Under the pieces are notes generated by a model. That model worked only from the letters and a program-made list of their open reading frames with translations, did not search any database and was not told the DNA's origin. Below, piece after piece: positions 44,001 through 51,906 of a DNA stretch of 64,000 nt (position 1 is its first letter; each line of letters begins with the position of its first letter). This DNA comes from Chitinophaga agrisoli (lineage in GTDB: Bacteria > Bacteroidota > Bacteroidia > Chitinophagales > Chitinophagaceae): NCBI RefSeq assembly GCF_008386695.1, contig NZ_VUOC01000002.1, forward strand, positions 860,481 through 924,480. The letters run 5' to 3'. A program made the translations under genes and the position numbers.

Positions 44001-46128
44001 CACCTACGATGGAGACCTTGTATCTGTTATTCCCTATTGACTCGCTCAGGAATTGCGAGCCTTTACCAGTAATAAACTTAATGCTGTCCGCTACGATCGT
44101 ATTATCATGTAATTCCACTTCGGCCGTTACCACATCGGTTTGCCCGGCAGCTACTGCTTTGGCGGATACCCGGTAATCGTCTGACAGTTTTTCGTATTCC
44201 GCGCCAAAGATCTGGCTCTTTGCATATACAGGATCCCAGGCATCGAAGGCATATTTTGCATCCGGATGTCCGGTGAAACGTACTACGGCTTTATCCGGAT
44301 GCAGCTGGTTGAGCTGTCCGGCCGGCGGTAATGCTGATGCGCCACCGCCTTTGGCCACCTGTGTTACCTGGCCTTTTTCATCTACTTTATAAATATTACC
44401 TGCTGCGTCTTTTACGGTGGCGGGCAGTTTGTCTACTGTTTTGGTAACGGTTTCTCCATTGCTGCCGGTAACGGTGAGCGTACCGCCAGGCGCGGGGTTG
44501 CCATCCGCATCCGTATTGGGGGTAGCTTTAATATCTTCCGGTTTATCTACCACCACATCCAGCACCACATCCGCCGTATCCGTACCGGATACTACGTTGC
44601 CGGTATTACCACCGCCTTCGAACGTATCATCCAGGTTGTTGATACCATTCCAGCTGGCGTCGTATTCCGTTACTACCTGGCCCTTCACCATACGGTAATC
44701 CGTGTTGATGAAGATGTTGTTAAACATTACGCTTACCTGGCCGCCTTTGAGGTAAGGTATGCCAATGTATCCTTTACCGCTGTAGTTGCCGTTAGCGCCC
44801 TGGACTTCCAGGATCTTCACGGGAAAATCGCCTGCCATGAACATATCGCGGGCGCGTATAGCAGGCAGCGGTTCCTGGTTGCTGATGTCTACTTCCGCAG
44901 GTATCACACCGCAGTTATAGGCGGTTTCCGCCAGCTCATCTGCCGCGGTGGTCACTGTTCTTACATCTGTAAAGGTGCTTTGTCCGCCATCTGCACAATT
45001 GCAACGCACTTTGTATTCGTAGGCGGTAGCCGGGTTAAGCTCTATAAGCGTAAGGCTGTTGGCATTGGTCTTTTCTTCAAACCAGGCGGCATCCGGCGTA
45101 TTGGCCTTGCGGTAGGATACCACAAACTCCTGCTGGTTGGCGGTACCGGGGTTCCAGCTAATGGCGGCGCGGGTGCTGCCTTTAGCCTCTGCATCCTGGT
45201 TCTGCGGCACGGCGCAGGAGCCCTGGTACACAAAGCTGAAGATCTCGCTGTAACCGTTGTTCTTAAAAAGATCCATCTCCTGCGCGGCCACCAGGCTTTT
45301 GGCCCTTACGCGGAATGCGTAGGTACGGCCGCTTTCCAGCAACGGCTCACCAGGGCCATACACCAGCATGGTGTTCATGGTGGTGGTGGAGTACAGCGGT
45401 TTGCCGGCCAAAAAGCCGGCTTGCGGATTATAGTTAAAGCCGGGCATCAGCTCCACCAGCTCCAGCTCATACTCTGTGGTAAAGGCGGAGTTGGGAGAGC
45501 CCTTATGCCGGGGCGTCCATTGAAAGGTGATGTATTGCGGGTCCCGTACGGCCACGCGCGCGTTGTTTTCCGGGAAGTTGATAACAGGCGGATCGTTCAG
45601 TACTATCCAGGCATTGGCGCAACCACTGGCAATGGATAGTTTTGCGCCTGTTTTCAGCTCATATACGTCAAAGCATATACGGTATAATCCTTCCGGCAAT
45701 TTGCCGCCCTGCTGGCGGTAGGTATTGGCGTCCAGCCCGGCAAAGTTCAGGTTCTCCGCACGGAAATAAGGCTCGAGATCAGTGCCGGTAAGCCTTTCCG
45801 GCACGCCGCCATCGAGGGTGAGGATGGGTACATTTGCCTGCGGGTTGGTGCTCAGCTTTACCCCCTGCCCTTCTATATTTACCCGCAGCTTTACCTGTAC
45901 GTTGGAAGCGTTGATATCGCGCAGCAGCAGGTTCACGATCATCTTATCATTGGCGCTGCTGGTATAGTCGCTGGTATAAGGGGAATACGGCGGTATAATA
46001 ATGGTATTCACCTGTACGGGGTAAACCTGCGCTTTTAGCCCAAAGCTGGTCAGCAACAGGAGCAGGCAACCAACCAGGTAACGGGCGTTTTGCCTGAAAG
46101 AAAGTATATGATTAAAAAACGTACGCAT
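41008..46128 (-). CDS. secreted multidomain protein with zincin motif and putative C-terminal toxin module (1706 aa)
   Basis: The signal peptide (LVGCLLLLLTSFGLKAQ, cleaved near residue 34) is followed by an N-terminal domain of the kind seen in large Bacteroidota surface proteins. Fibronectin-like modules come next (about 180-390, with TRAAISWNPGTANQQEFVVSYR), then a low-complexity Asp/Gly/Thr linker (about 500-560). A metalloprotease-like segment carries the zinc motif H873-E-L-G-H877-G-I-F-N-L-K-H884. The C-terminal part (about 1500-1706) is a separate lysine/aromatic-rich module (FLTAAGQRFNLLNV, then H1662 and H1668 in HRFEWKHGWRFD). It ends without a sorting domain. The gene follows a beta-barrel gene by 14 bp and precedes the candidate immunity gene by 13 bp. 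The toxin call is inference. Confidence 0.85.
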   Translation of the reverse strand: MRTFFNHILSFRQNARYLVGCLLLLLTSFGLKAQVYPVQVNTIIIPPYSPYTSDYTSSANDKMIVNLLLRDINASNVQVKLRVNIEGQGVKLSTNPQANVPILTLDGGVPERLTGTDLEPYFRAENLNFAGLDANTYRQQGGKLPEGLYRICFDVYELKTGAKLSIASGCANAWIVLNDPPVINFPENNARVAVRDPQYITFQWTPRHKGSPNSAFTTEYELELVELMPGFNYNPQAGFLAGKPLYSTTTMNTMLVYGPGEPLLESGRTYAFRVRAKSLVAAQEMDLFKNNGYSEIFSFVYQGSCAVPQNQDAEAKGSTRAAISWNPGTANQQEFVVSYRKANTPDAAWFEEKTNANSLTLIELNPATAYEYKVRCNCADGGQSTFTDVRTVTTAADELAETAYNCGVIPAEVDISNQEPLPAIRARDMFMAGDFPVKILEVQGANGNYSGKGYIGIPYLKGGQVSVMFNNIFINTDYRMVKGQVVTEYDASWNGINNLDDTFEGGGNTGNVVSGTDTADVVLDVVVDKPEDIKATPNTDADGNPAPGGTLTVTGSNGETVTKTVDKLPATVKDAAGNIYKVDEKGQVTQVAKGGGASALPPAGQLNQLHPDKAVVRFTGHPDAKYAFDAWDPVYAKSQIFGAEYEKLSDDYRVSAKAVAAGQTDVVTAEVELHDNTIVADSIKFITGKGSQFLSESIGNNRYKVSIVGGPADDAQELFAIYKPANGQSITLGKLKIAAYGQKQRKLVLVPVNGNPGDAAGIAATLNKVYDSIGIHWDVSVDQTFTNMSWDLDGDRQLNASGSGLFSTLTDEMKALNNAYIQDRKPDNSTVYLFVLSNGKGKEGALAGDMPRDHQFGYLFTDGSSDLGLTAAHELGHGIFNLKHTFDGYGFGAGDLADNVMNYNDGQRLTKFQWDAAHNPGIVWGVFQSDADAGLLNTKMILVSDYKLPGITDADYIVNGNINYVAPNGKIIALPKDVKVSFGGYVMVAGSGNASSISKDAIGVVTGFTKDNKQWLARYESGDFTGYYENADNTKAKYEFTDVGGTQLIVAGIEYSKCKLAFYAGRYQSQAIKYTDFKEIKVVDDLRKLVGVKQIEGQVCIDCTIPMESKPTEIQTLLGELARDPNSSTLDDKMGGISEENLKNFLCVSERVALIRNIADGFLVGNDDEMSIVKLIRSTPDDQVKQVLDTFRLDNTGLLALLFKNIDGAELEEYFSAMSQLFFRSKTEFEWQAEFDAFDTRLAAFQETLSKDDCNYYYKWADQGLMVTKAAYYDEAGSIKNDVKYQFTPWANLFGQDGKVSISYTARNPNCGMINLSDPFNLGHSYQSEPFRLLRIFSEEADGTRVDAYVPAMYMAYITSNYEKYAIMNAVNKLIAVLAAKQLGTKGASFWTYLFATIDLVVANGNLYIADNQAMLAKTESGKKFLEKWEAANKYIMIAQGIRLFYGIGVKYVEFKLAVDELKTAYQEWKFKDFAELKAKNPELAAKLEAFGAAGLKKLDDLIADYELKVADVMAIVKCPREVAERILANEGHLFIHVPTSGAKILYNAKQGTFLVGSFNADLKEILEELNYPVETNAMAVAPASNPQFLTAAGQRFNLLNVSEDVVRSFTKKGGFFDNVNAKWVDAAVAQKADVIIVSSFRNLYTLRKGKNVLTGFGKEVHRFEWKHGWRFDPETNMMVAPGSPNFSKLMPVTKFEDNLLIDINK

Positions 46129-46142
46129 GCCTAAGGAGTTGA

Positions 46143-47867
46143 TCAGAAACTATAGTTGTAACCCAGTGTGCCTGTCCATTCGTTAAAACGGGATGGCGAG
46201 CCGCTGTTGGGCGGCTGCTGCAGGTTGTTCCTGAACAGCGTTACCAGGCTAAGGTTGATATTGTGTTTTTTGAGGAAGATGTAACTGCCACTGGCGCGCA
46301 GATTATAGATATCTACCAGCCGCTGGCCGTTGTTACTGCTGGTATTATAGGTAGCAGAGAAACGGGTCTTTAGCTGTTTGTGGAAGAAAGGCTTTCCTAC
46401 TGCCAGCGTAGGGCCCCAGGCCAGGGAATTGTTGCCGGGCAGGGTATTGTAGCTGAGGTTCCAGGCGGCTGTAAAATTGGTCTGCACCGGCACCAGCATC
46501 AGGTTGTAGCCCGCATTCACATTATAGAACTCCGTATTGCCGGCGCTGGCCCCCTTATCCCCCTGCTTATCCGATGCATGCTGGAAAGACAGGTTCATGT
46601 TCAGGCTCTGCCTCCGGGCCTTATTGTTGCCCAGCTGGTAGTTTATATTGTAATTGGCATTCTGTGAGATCTGTGTGTAGTTGAGCGTATCCAGATTATC
46701 GTAAGGCGTTAGCTGTGTAATATCCTGGAACTGCGGTTTTATATAGGTGTATGACTGGAAGTTGCTGTAGGAGGCATCCATCTGCAGTTTTTCACTGGCG
46801 GTATAGGAAAGGTTCAGGGAGCCTACAAAACGTTTCATGTTGCTCATTTTCTTATGCGCCAGATCATCCTGCTGTACGCCGGCATTACCGCCCAGCACTA
46901 CTTTATTCTTAAAGAGCGCCTGGGAAAAGTTCACCGTTACGTTCTGGAAATCGTTATTAAAGTAATAGGCGCCCAGGCTCTGGTATTCCGGGTCTACCCG
47001 CTCATACCCTACGCCCAAGCTAAAGGCGCGTACGCTATAGTTCATACCGGCTTTAAAGGCGTGATAGGTTGCGGTAGAGCCCCTGCGTTGGATAAACGGA
47101 TCCGTAATAAAATCGCCTTTGCCGCCGGCACTGTCCTTACCGGCGCGTATATCGCGGGTGAGGGTGCTGATAGCATATTCCGCAGTAAGCTTAAGGCCTT
47201 TATACACGGTAACGCCGCCGGTAAAACCGATGGCAATGTTTTCCTGGGGCAGTACATTCTGCGCTTCCGGCACTACGGGCAGGGAGGTGATATCATCTTT
47301 AGCCCGGAACAGGTTCACGGACAGATCGTAGTTCTTGTGATCGTACGCCACCTTAAAACCATAGCCCATACGCTGGTAGGCGGGCTGGTTATTGGGGTTC
47401 AGCGTATCCGGCCGTACGGCGCGTTGCAGCTGCCCATACATGGCGCTGTATTTAAAACCGCCCTCCGGCGCCAGCTCCACTCCAGCGCCCAGGAACTGGT
47501 GGCCGCTGAGCGTGTAAGGCGAAAAGGTCATGGAGGTCCAGCCCAGGTGCGCCGTTACCCATTTATAGGTGGGGTGCAGACTGTATTGATTAAAAGGCTG
47601 CACATAGCTGAAGTTTTTGTTGGTATAGGAAAATGAAAAGGGAACATTCCAGCCATAGAGGCTGAAGTTGATATTACCGCTGAGGAAATAGCTAAACGGG
47701 TCGCGACGCTCCGCGCCGTTAGAGGTATACCAAATGGAGCTGGCAGAAACACCGCCGCTTACATGAAGGGCTTGTTCCTGGCCTATACGGCTCAGATCCT
47801 GTGCCTGAGAGGATAGCGGTACACTTGCGGTTATCAGATAAATAGACAGGCGTAAAAATCGGCTCAA
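46143..47867 (-). CDS. outer-membrane beta-barrel protein, first gene of the surface operon (574 aa)
   Basis: A signal peptide (YLITASVPLSSQAQ) is followed by repeated amphipathic beta-strands with aromatic girdle residues, such as FSYFLSGNINFSLYGWNVPFSFSYT, FKAGMNYSVRAFSLGVGYERVD and LNMNLSFQHA, seen in pieces. The last strand is WTGTLGYNYSF with a terminal Phe, the BAM signature. The predicted strand number is large (about 22-26), more than PorP/SprF-type proteins of about 300 residues. It lies 14 bp upstream of the 1706-aa gene. A barrel encoded at the head of an operon with giant secreted proteins could be the outer-membrane anchor or passage for them (inference). Confidence 0.85.
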   Translation of the reverse strand: MSRFLRLSIYLITASVPLSSQAQDLSRIGQEQALHVSGGVSASSIWYTSNGAERRDPFSYFLSGNINFSLYGWNVPFSFSYTNKNFSYVQPFNQYSLHPTYKWVTAHLGWTSMTFSPYTLSGHQFLGAGVELAPEGGFKYSAMYGQLQRAVRPDTLNPNNQPAYQRMGYGFKVAYDHKNYDLSVNLFRAKDDITSLPVVPEAQNVLPQENIAIGFTGGVTVYKGLKLTAEYAISTLTRDIRAGKDSAGGKGDFITDPFIQRRGSTATYHAFKAGMNYSVRAFSLGVGYERVDPEYQSLGAYYFNNDFQNVTVNFSQALFKNKVVLGGNAGVQQDDLAHKKMSNMKRFVGSLNLSYTASEKLQMDASYSNFQSYTYIKPQFQDITQLTPYDNLDTLNYTQISQNANYNINYQLGNNKARRQSLNMNLSFQHASDKQGDKGASAGNTEFYNVNAGYNLMLVPVQTNFTAAWNLSYNTLPGNNSLAWGPTLAVGKPFFHKQLKTRFSATYNTSSNNGQRLVDIYNLRASGSYIFLKKHNINLSLVTLFRNNLQQPPNSGSPSRFNEWTGTLGYNYSF

Positions 47868-47935
47868 TAGGTATGAGGGTTTTAAATAGGATAAAGGGCG
47901 TTCACAGTTTCAAGGGCAACAGGTCATTTTCGGGG

Positions 47936-47943
47936 CAAATATA
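47936..47943 (-). promoter_or_regulatory. -7 element of the surface operon promoter
   Basis: TATATTTG on the minus strand matches TAnnTTTG and lies 68 bp before the start codon of the beta-barrel gene, within AT-rich DNA (TAATATTAATTTATTTTTTATA upstream). No other promoter is apparent inside the operon. Confidence 0.5.
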
Positions 47944-48012
47944 AAAAATAAATTAATATTAAAAAATATTTACAGGCATTTATAGTTAGGACGCCAAACC
48001 ATCAAAAGCGAA

Positions 48013-48046
48013 AACCCCGGGCCACACGTTGGCGGACCCAGGGGCT
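48013..48046 (-). terminator. intrinsic terminator of the TPP enzyme gene
   Basis: Arms CCCCGGG (left) and CCCAGGGG (right) pair with one bulge. On the minus strand they are followed by GGGGTTTTCGCTTTT. It lies 26 bp past the stop of the gene. Confidence 0.65.
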
Positions 48047-48071
48047 TCCGTACATCAAACAGTATTGTATA

Positions 48072-49841
48072 TCAGCCGTCTACAAGCTCTTTATAGGTTT
48101 GTTTGATAATATCCCAGGCTTCGCTATCACCTTTTACCAGGGCGGCAAAGAAATTACGCCGTTGTTCCTGGGTAATGTGGGGTGGCAGCATAGGCACATC
48201 CGGATCTGCCACAACCTCCAGCAATACGGGGCGGGTAGCATCCATTGCCTGTTCCAAAGCGGGTATGATCATTTCCGGCTTGTCTGCTTTGATACCTTCG
48301 AGGCCCAGCATATTGGCGTATTGCGCGTAGGGGAAATCCGGGATATCCTGGGAGGCGGCAAACTTAGGATCGCCGGAGAGCGCACGCTGTTCCCAGGTGA
48401 CCATATTGAGGTCCCGGTTATTGAGCACTACGATCAGCATACGGGGCGAGGCCCATTCTTTCCAGTATTTAGCGATGGTGATCAGTTCATTAATGCCCTG
48501 CATCTGCATGGCCCCGTCGCCCACGGTGGCTACCACCATACGCTCCGGGTAGGCGAATTTTGCGGCTATGGCATATGGCACTGCGGAGCCCATGGTGGCC
48601 AGGTTCCCGGACAGGGAGGCCTTCATGCCGCAACGGATGCGGAGATCCCTGGCGAACCAGGCGGCAGTAGAGCCGGAATCGCCGGTAAGGATAGTATTTT
48701 CCGGCAGGAAACGGGAGAGTTCCCAGAAAGCCTTCTGGGGGTTGATGGGGTTAGCCTCATTTTTGGAGCGTGCTTCCAGCACTTTCCACCATTTGGCCGT
48801 TTCCTTTTCTATCTGTTCCCGCCAGCTGCGGTCTTTTTTACGTTGGATAAGCGGCAGCAGGGCCCTGAGCGTAGTTTTGCTATCGCCATGCAGCAGCACT
48901 TCCATGGGATAACGGATACCGAGCATACGCCCGTCAATATCTATCTGCACGCCCCTGGCCTGCCCTTCCTTTGGCAAAAATTCTGAATAGGGGAAACCGG
49001 AGCCTATCATCAGCAGGGTATCACATTCCGCCATCAGGTCCCAGCTGGGTTTAGTGCCCAGCAAACCAATAGCGCCTGTTACATAAGGCAGGTCGTCCTG
49101 TAATACATCCTTACCCAGCAGTGCTTTGGCCACGCCAGCTCCCAGCAGATCTGCTATTTCTATCACCTCTGCGCTGGCATTTGCCGCGCCAGCGCCTACC
49201 AATATGGCTACGCGCTGGCCTTCATTCAAGACTGCGGCGGCCTTTTGCAGGTCAGCATGGTGCGGCACTATATGCGGCCGGTGGTAACCTGCAGCGGAAT
49301 GCACAGTGCCATGTTCGCGCGGTGGCGCTTCATAGTCCATTTCCTGGATATCGTTTGGCAGGATGATACATGTGACGGTGCGCTCACTGAGGGCAATGCG
49401 GAAGGCCCTATCCACCAGGTGCCGTACCTGGCTGGGATCCGTGCACATATGTACGTATTCGTTCGCTACATCCTTGAACAGGGACAGCAGGTCTACTTCC
49501 TGCTGGTAACTGCCACCCAAGGCGGAACGGCGCTGCTGACCAATGATGGCCACCGCGGGTTGATGATCCAGTTTAGCGTCGTATAGGCCATTGAGTAAGT
49601 GTATGGCCCCGGGGCCGGAGGTGGCCAGGCATACGCCCGCCTGCCCGGTGAATTTGGCATGGGCGCAAGCCATAAAAGCGGCGGATTCCTCATGCCGTAC
49701 CTGTATAAAGGGGATCTTTTCGCGGCTGCGGTTCAGCGCGCCCATGAGCCCATTGATACCGTCTCCGGGATAACCAAAGATGCGTTGCACTCCCCAGGCG
49801 CCCAACCGCTCCAGTATGAAATCACTAACTGTTTGTGCCAT
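48072..49841 (-). CDS. thiamine-diphosphate-dependent enzyme (pyruvate oxidase/quinone-type pyruvate dehydrogenase-like)
   Basis: 589 residues with the three domains of the POX/acetolactate-synthase family. The PYR domain carries the catalytic glutamate in VRHEESAAFMA. A central FAD- or nucleotide-binding-type domain follows. The PP domain has the ThDP/Mg motif G441-D442-G-A-M-Q-M-Q-G ... VVLNN. The pattern and length fit pyruvate oxidase or pyruvate:quinone oxidoreductase (PoxB-like), which makes acetate from pyruvate. Acetolactate synthase is less likely because no regulatory subunit or isoleucine genes are adjacent. It is a monocistronic gene, divergent from a stress protein gene. Confidence 0.85.
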   Translation of the reverse strand: MAQTVSDFILERLGAWGVQRIFGYPGDGINGLMGALNRSREKIPFIQVRHEESAAFMACAHAKFTGQAGVCLATSGPGAIHLLNGLYDAKLDHQPAVAIIGQQRRSALGGSYQQEVDLLSLFKDVANEYVHMCTDPSQVRHLVDRAFRIALSERTVTCIILPNDIQEMDYEAPPREHGTVHSAAGYHRPHIVPHHADLQKAAAVLNEGQRVAILVGAGAANASAEVIEIADLLGAGVAKALLGKDVLQDDLPYVTGAIGLLGTKPSWDLMAECDTLLMIGSGFPYSEFLPKEGQARGVQIDIDGRMLGIRYPMEVLLHGDSKTTLRALLPLIQRKKDRSWREQIEKETAKWWKVLEARSKNEANPINPQKAFWELSRFLPENTILTGDSGSTAAWFARDLRIRCGMKASLSGNLATMGSAVPYAIAAKFAYPERMVVATVGDGAMQMQGINELITIAKYWKEWASPRMLIVVLNNRDLNMVTWEQRALSGDPKFAASQDIPDFPYAQYANMLGLEGIKADKPEMIIPALEQAMDATRPVLLEVVADPDVPMLPPHITQEQRRNFFAALVKGDSEAWDIIKQTYKELVDG

Positions 49842-50195
49842 TTTGTATGCGTTTGATAATGAGGATAATAGGGTCTCCAGTTACGGGTCTCCCTGATTTT
49901 CATGGTTACAACTTTAACGCCAGCTTGCCCGTTGGTGTAATGCGTACACATATGGCCCCATAAAGGTGTGGACATTTTCTATATACTGTAGAACTGGTTA
50001 CCCGCCCCCTTGCTGGGCGGCTACTACTATTAGTTATTAATTTCCACAGGCTTATATAATATTACCGTAATGGCGGTGATTGAGCGCCAGGGCCGTCCAT
50101 GGCATAGTCCTTGTTTGCCATATAGCATATAAGCGCGTTTATAGGCATCAATTACAACGGAAACCTATTTTTCAAACCACTAAAAATCTGATGTT
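49842..50195. other. 354-bp divergent intergenic region
   Basis: It separates the TPP enzyme (minus) from the KGG protein (plus). I see no gene. A hairpin CCCGCC/GGGCGG occurs near 50010, and the DNA just upstream of 50196 is AT-rich, suggesting promoters in both directions. Confidence 0.45.
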
Positions 50196-50573
50196 ATGAC
50201 AATGCAAAGCAGCCACTCGAATCAGGAAGAGAACTGGCAAAATGTTGTTGACCATGAAAACCCGCAAGTGGACGACAACACAACACAAAACGATACTCAG
50301 AAAAAAGACGATACAAACCGCCGCAAGGCTTTACGCGGATTTGCTGCTATGGATATGGAAAAACAACGTGCCATTGCCAGTATGGGCGGCCGTGCAGCAC
50401 ATCAGCAAGGCGTAGCGCATGAGTTTTCTTCCGAGGAAGCACGTGCAGCAGGCCGTAAAGGTGGCGAAGCCGTAAGTCAGAACAGGGAACATATGGCCGC
50501 TATCGGTAAAAAGGGCGGTGAAGCCGCTCATGGGCGCCGGCGTCAACGCCAGGAGTCCCAGCAACAGTCTTAA
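50196..50573 (+). CDS. KGG-repeat stress protein (YciG/GsiB-like)
   Basis: 125 residues, very hydrophilic and glutamine/asparagine-rich, without signal peptide. The C-terminal half has three KGG-type repeats: SMGGRAAHQQGVAHEFS, AAGRKGGEAVSQNREHM and AIGKKGGEAAHGRRRQ. Related to YciG of E. coli and the B. subtilis GsiB general-stress protein; such proteins are disordered and induced by starvation, osmotic or heat stress (family knowledge). The N-terminal 45 residues are a poly-Asn/Gln/Asp spacer. It has its own strong terminator. Confidence 0.88.
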   Translation: MTMQSSHSNQEENWQNVVDHENPQVDDNTTQNDTQKKDDTNRRKALRGFAAMDMEKQRAIASMGGRAAHQQGVAHEFSSEEARAAGRKGGEAVSQNREHMAAIGKKGGEAAHGRRRQRQESQQQS

Positions 50574-50594
50574 CCGGACAGCGGGAAGATAAAA

Positions 50595-50644
50595 AGCCGA
50601 AAGGTCACAAGTCAGTTTTTTTGCTGCTTTGTGACCTTCCGGCT
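50595..50644 (+). terminator. bidirectional intrinsic terminator
   Basis: Stem AGCCGAAAGGTCACAA (50595-50610) with TTGTGACCTTCCGGCT (50629-50644), one mismatch, followed by TTTTG. The mirrored A-run before the left arm lets it work for the convergent lipoprotein gene too. Confidence 0.8.
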
Positions 50645-50678
50645 TTTGTATTATATATCGCTATAGGTTATAAGGTAA

Positions 50679-51578
50679 TTATTTCACCAATACAATCCTG
50701 CCCACATCTGTGTTCTTATTCCGCTCTACCGTTATATCGTTTACTGTTTTATCCTGGTAGCCGTTGGATGCATTTATAAACACGTTGTATTTACCGGCTT
50801 TGAGGCCGCGCACCTTAAACTGCCCGTTAAACCAGGGTAGTGCATATGCCGTATCTGTGCCATTGGCCACTGTTACCACCGGCCAGGCAGCAGCCGGCGT
50901 TACCTGTCCGGACAGGCTACCGGTAGTTTTAAGTGTAAACACCACTATGAAGGGCCGCAGGATGAACTGGCCATTCCTTACTTTGATGATGGAGCGATTA
51001 ATGTCAAAGTCGAGCCAGAGGTGGAAATCGCCGGTTGTTACTTCGTCCCAGTCATCGCCACGCAGCTTAACAATGATCTTTACCTGGCCGTTTGCAGACT
51101 TAAGCGGATAACGTACGCTGTCTTTTACCAGCGCGTTGTTATTACCCAACGTGATGCGGATCTTCTTTACTTTGCCTTTAGGCACAATACCGCCGGCCAG
51201 TAACGTATCCGCCCCATTCCTTAAGGACAGTACATCGTATACGCCCGGCGCCACACCCAGGGAATTCCATACCTGGCAATTGTCCTTATCATCATGGCGG
51301 TCTTCATCCCACCAGCAGCGGTCTCTCCAATCCCAGTTACGGTCATCATCATCGTTTGGATCGCTGGTACAGGTATCTACCAGCACTTCTACTTTACGGA
51401 TATCGAGGAATACATTGTCAAAGAAACCGGGATCATCCGACAGGTGGATGCTCAGCTTCTGCTGGTTGGGGCCTATCCCTGGCTGCGTGGAGTTATCCTT
51501 CTGACAGGCATACACGACAATTGCCATGAGGCATAGCAGTACCAGCGGCCATCTCAGGTTCCGGAGGTGGTTCTTCAT
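50679..51578 (-). CDS. DUF4382 lipoprotein
   Basis: 299 residues. The lipoprotein signal ends in VVYAC (C25), followed by a DUF4382 domain: IHLSDDPGFFDNVFLDIRKVEV and APGVYDVLSLRNGADTLLAGG are the family features. Between them is an unusual acidic, Trp/Arg-rich insert (residues 73-101) with Asp runs and RDRCWWDED. A second beta-domain follows (GSLSGQVTPAAAWPVVTVANG ... FKVRGLKAGKYNVFINASNGYQ), resembling a carboxypeptidase-regulatory-like fold. It is located at the outer membrane by its lipobox. Function of DUF4382 is unknown. It ends convergently on the KGG gene terminator. Confidence 0.85.
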   Translation of the reverse strand: MKNHLRNLRWPLVLLCLMAIVVYACQKDNSTQPGIGPNQQKLSIHLSDDPGFFDNVFLDIRKVEVLVDTCTSDPNDDDDRNWDWRDRCWWDEDRHDDKDNCQVWNSLGVAPGVYDVLSLRNGADTLLAGGIVPKGKVKKIRITLGNNNALVKDSVRYPLKSANGQVKIIVKLRGDDWDEVTTGDFHLWLDFDINRSIIKVRNGQFILRPFIVVFTLKTTGSLSGQVTPAAAWPVVTVANGTDTAYALPWFNGQFKVRGLKAGKYNVFINASNGYQDKTVNDITVERNKNTDVGRIVLVK

Positions 51579-51857
51579 AAATTAATGGTTTTAAGTGTTT
51601 ATTGGATTATCAGGAATCTTTAGGTGTTGCGCCTTGTTTTTGGTGATTATTGGCCATTCCTACACGTATTACGCTATATTATAAAACGCAGCGTGTCCCC
51701 TGTTATATTGCATTTTGTGCTGCGTAATTTTTAGATGGGAACTGTTAAAGAAAGTTTAAAGGGCGTAAAAAAAATTATTTACCAGGTATTAGATCCTTTC
51801 ATAAATGATAATTAATAGCTATGGTTGACGGTAAACAAGGCTGACTAAAAACAAGCA
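51579..51857. other. intergenic region upstream of DUF4382 gene
   Basis: AT-rich, no coding frame. The inverted repeat ACGCAGC (51686-51692) / GCTGCGT (51719-51725) is followed by AATTTTT and may be a hairpin or operator. Confidence 0.4.
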
Positions 51858-51885
51858 GGGCTGACCACTGGTTTGTGGTCAGCCC
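51858..51885 (-). terminator. intrinsic terminator of glgB
   Basis: GGGCTGACCAC (51858-51868) pairs perfectly with GTGGTCAGCCC (51875-51885) around TGGTTT. On the minus strand it is followed by TGCTTGTTTTTAG. Confidence 0.8.
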
Positions 51886-51906
51886 CTGGTATCGTAAAAC
51901 GAAAAT

